Positions 5,765 through 6,173 of a stretch of DNA of 6,173 nucleotides are shown one piece after another. The notes beneath the pieces were generated by a model, which saw only the letters and a program-made list of their open reading frames with translations, searched no databases and was not told the DNA's origin. The number at the start of each line of letters is the position of its first letter. Positions within the stretch are counted from its first letter, which is position 1. A program made the position numbers and the translations under genes. The stretch comes from a bacterium (GTDB lineage Bacteria; Tectomicrobia; Entotheonellia; Entotheonellales; Entotheonellaceae): contig JAPULM010000529.1 in NCBI GenBank assembly GCA_027294925.1, forward strand, positions 1-6,173, read 5' to 3'.

Positions 5765-6096
5765 GATGCGTGTCCTGACCTATCTGTGAAAACCGCCGAT
5801 AACCTGACGAGGTTTTCGTCATTGAAGCCCACAACCCCATCGGGATGGATGAGCCGATAGTGATGCGGCAGCTTCTGGGTAGGATTGGGGATGACGTCGA
5901 AACCGGCACTGCGGACTTTGTCTGCTGTTGTCGAGCCGACGATTTGCGCTGTCTCGTGCAACCTGTCGGCTGCTGGGAAGGCCTCCCGCATCTGGCGAGC
6001 CGCTTCTCCAGGCGAAGCGCATTGCAAGATGGAAATCCCAGGCGGGTTGAGGGTGCCTCTCTGGGTTTCAACCGGAGATTCTCCAGTCAGGTTCAT
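5761..6096 (-). CDS. Hypothetical protein, 111 aa, first of a coupled small-gene pair
   Basis: Not recognised. It is near-neutral and soluble, with no signal peptide or membrane segment. The N-terminal 35 residues are proline- and glycine-rich and look disordered. Residues 31-66 look helical. The C-terminal part, GFDVIPNPTQKL then HHYRLIHPDGVVGF and NDENLVRLSAVF (65-103), has a compact, motif-like character with clustered H78, H79, H84 and D86. That is where a ligand or active site would be if there is one. The ATG at 6096 lacks a clear Shine-Dalgarno sequence. It lies 7 nt after the stop of the preceding minus-strand frame, which suggests translational coupling. A later ATG at codon 36 is an alternative start. 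Its stop overlaps the next gene by ATGA. The competing frame 5667-6071 on the same strand is a shadow, because it lacks this operon fit. Confidence 0.7.
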   Translation of the reverse strand: MNLTGESPVETQRGTLNPPGISILQCASPGEAARQMREAFPAADRLHETAQIVGSTTADKVRSAGFDVIPNPTQKLPHHYRLIHPDGVVGFNDENLVRLSAVFTDRSGHAS

Positions 6097-6101
6097 CCCG
6101 A

Positions 6102-6113
6102 TGTTAGGTGCTG
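6102..6113. repeat. 12-bp repeat copy B at the end of the upstream operon gene
   Basis: TGTTAGGTGCTG is the partner of 5427-5438 with one mismatch. On the minus strand its ACCTAAC carries the TAA stop of the partial gene entering from the right edge. Confidence 0.5.
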
Positions 6114-6173
6114 AATAACTTTTGGGCTACATTGAGCAAGACAGGAATCTTCTCTTGAATAATCTCCCAAACG
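6104..6173 (-). CDS. 3' end of an upstream operon gene (partial, cut by window edge)
   Basis: The minus-strand frame entering at the right edge encodes 22 residues, VWEIIQEKIPVLLNVAQKL and then FST, before TAA at 6106-6104. The sequence has the periodicity of an amphipathic helix, typical of a real C-terminus. Its stop lies 7 nt before the ATG of the next ORF, a normal operon distance. Another frame is also open here and ends in a TGA overlapping that ATG, but its translation is Cys/Ser-rich without a pattern. The family cannot be told from so short a piece. Confidence 0.5.
   Translation of the reverse strand, partial: VWEIIQEKIPVLLNVAQKLFST

Noticed and set aside
5667..6071. Minus-strand 134-codon ORF overlapping both small genes.
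   Set aside because: Composition is Arg/Ser/Thr-rich without structure. The 5761-6096 frame has ATGA coupling to the next gene and a normal distance from the preceding stop, so this one is a shadow.
6064..6074. GGTTGAAACC as a CRISPR repeat end.
   Set aside because: It occurs once, no spaced repeats exist, and it lies inside a coding frame.

Overview
The window looks like chromosomal DNA of a proteobacterium, most likely a gammaproteobacterium. This rests on protein style, moderate GC content, Shine-Dalgarno-led starts and REP-like palindromes between genes. No 16S rRNA or other phylogenetic marker is present, so the assignment is an inference.

Layout. A short left edge carries a perfect 11-bp palindrome (52-82), followed by a plus-strand crotonase-family enoyl-CoA hydratase (110-874). 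Facing it on the minus strand is an NAD(H) kinase (971-1930) of the plant NADK3 / animal NADK2 type rather than the classical bacterial NadK type. A divergent intergenic region of about 245 bp holds several inverted repeats, including a 9-bp-stem GGGGAC...GTCCCC hairpin. It separates the kinase from a large plus-strand gene (2175-5087) for a 970-residue SWIM zinc-finger SNF2-family ATPase, which appears intact.

After the ATPase comes a 341-bp non-coding stretch (5088-5428). It is GC-rich and repeat-rich and shares GGGGAC-type motifs with the hairpin upstream of the ATPase. The right end is a minus-strand operon: the 3' end of a gene cut by the window edge (6104-6173), a 111-codon ORF (5761-6096) and another 111-codon ORF (5429-5764). 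The last two overlap by an ATGA. I recognise neither small protein.

How the genes relate. The enoyl-CoA hydratase, NAD(H) kinase and SNF2 ATPase look like independent transcription units (fatty-acyl/CoA metabolism, NADP(H) supply, DNA or nucleoprotein remodelling) with no evident shared pathway. Only the right-hand set is clearly co-transcribed. The least explained parts are this pair of small translationally coupled ORFs, bracketed by a near-identical 12-bp repeat at the upstream stop codons, and the repeat-rich gap beside it. No tRNA, rRNA, CRISPR array, complete insertion sequence or integrase gene was found.
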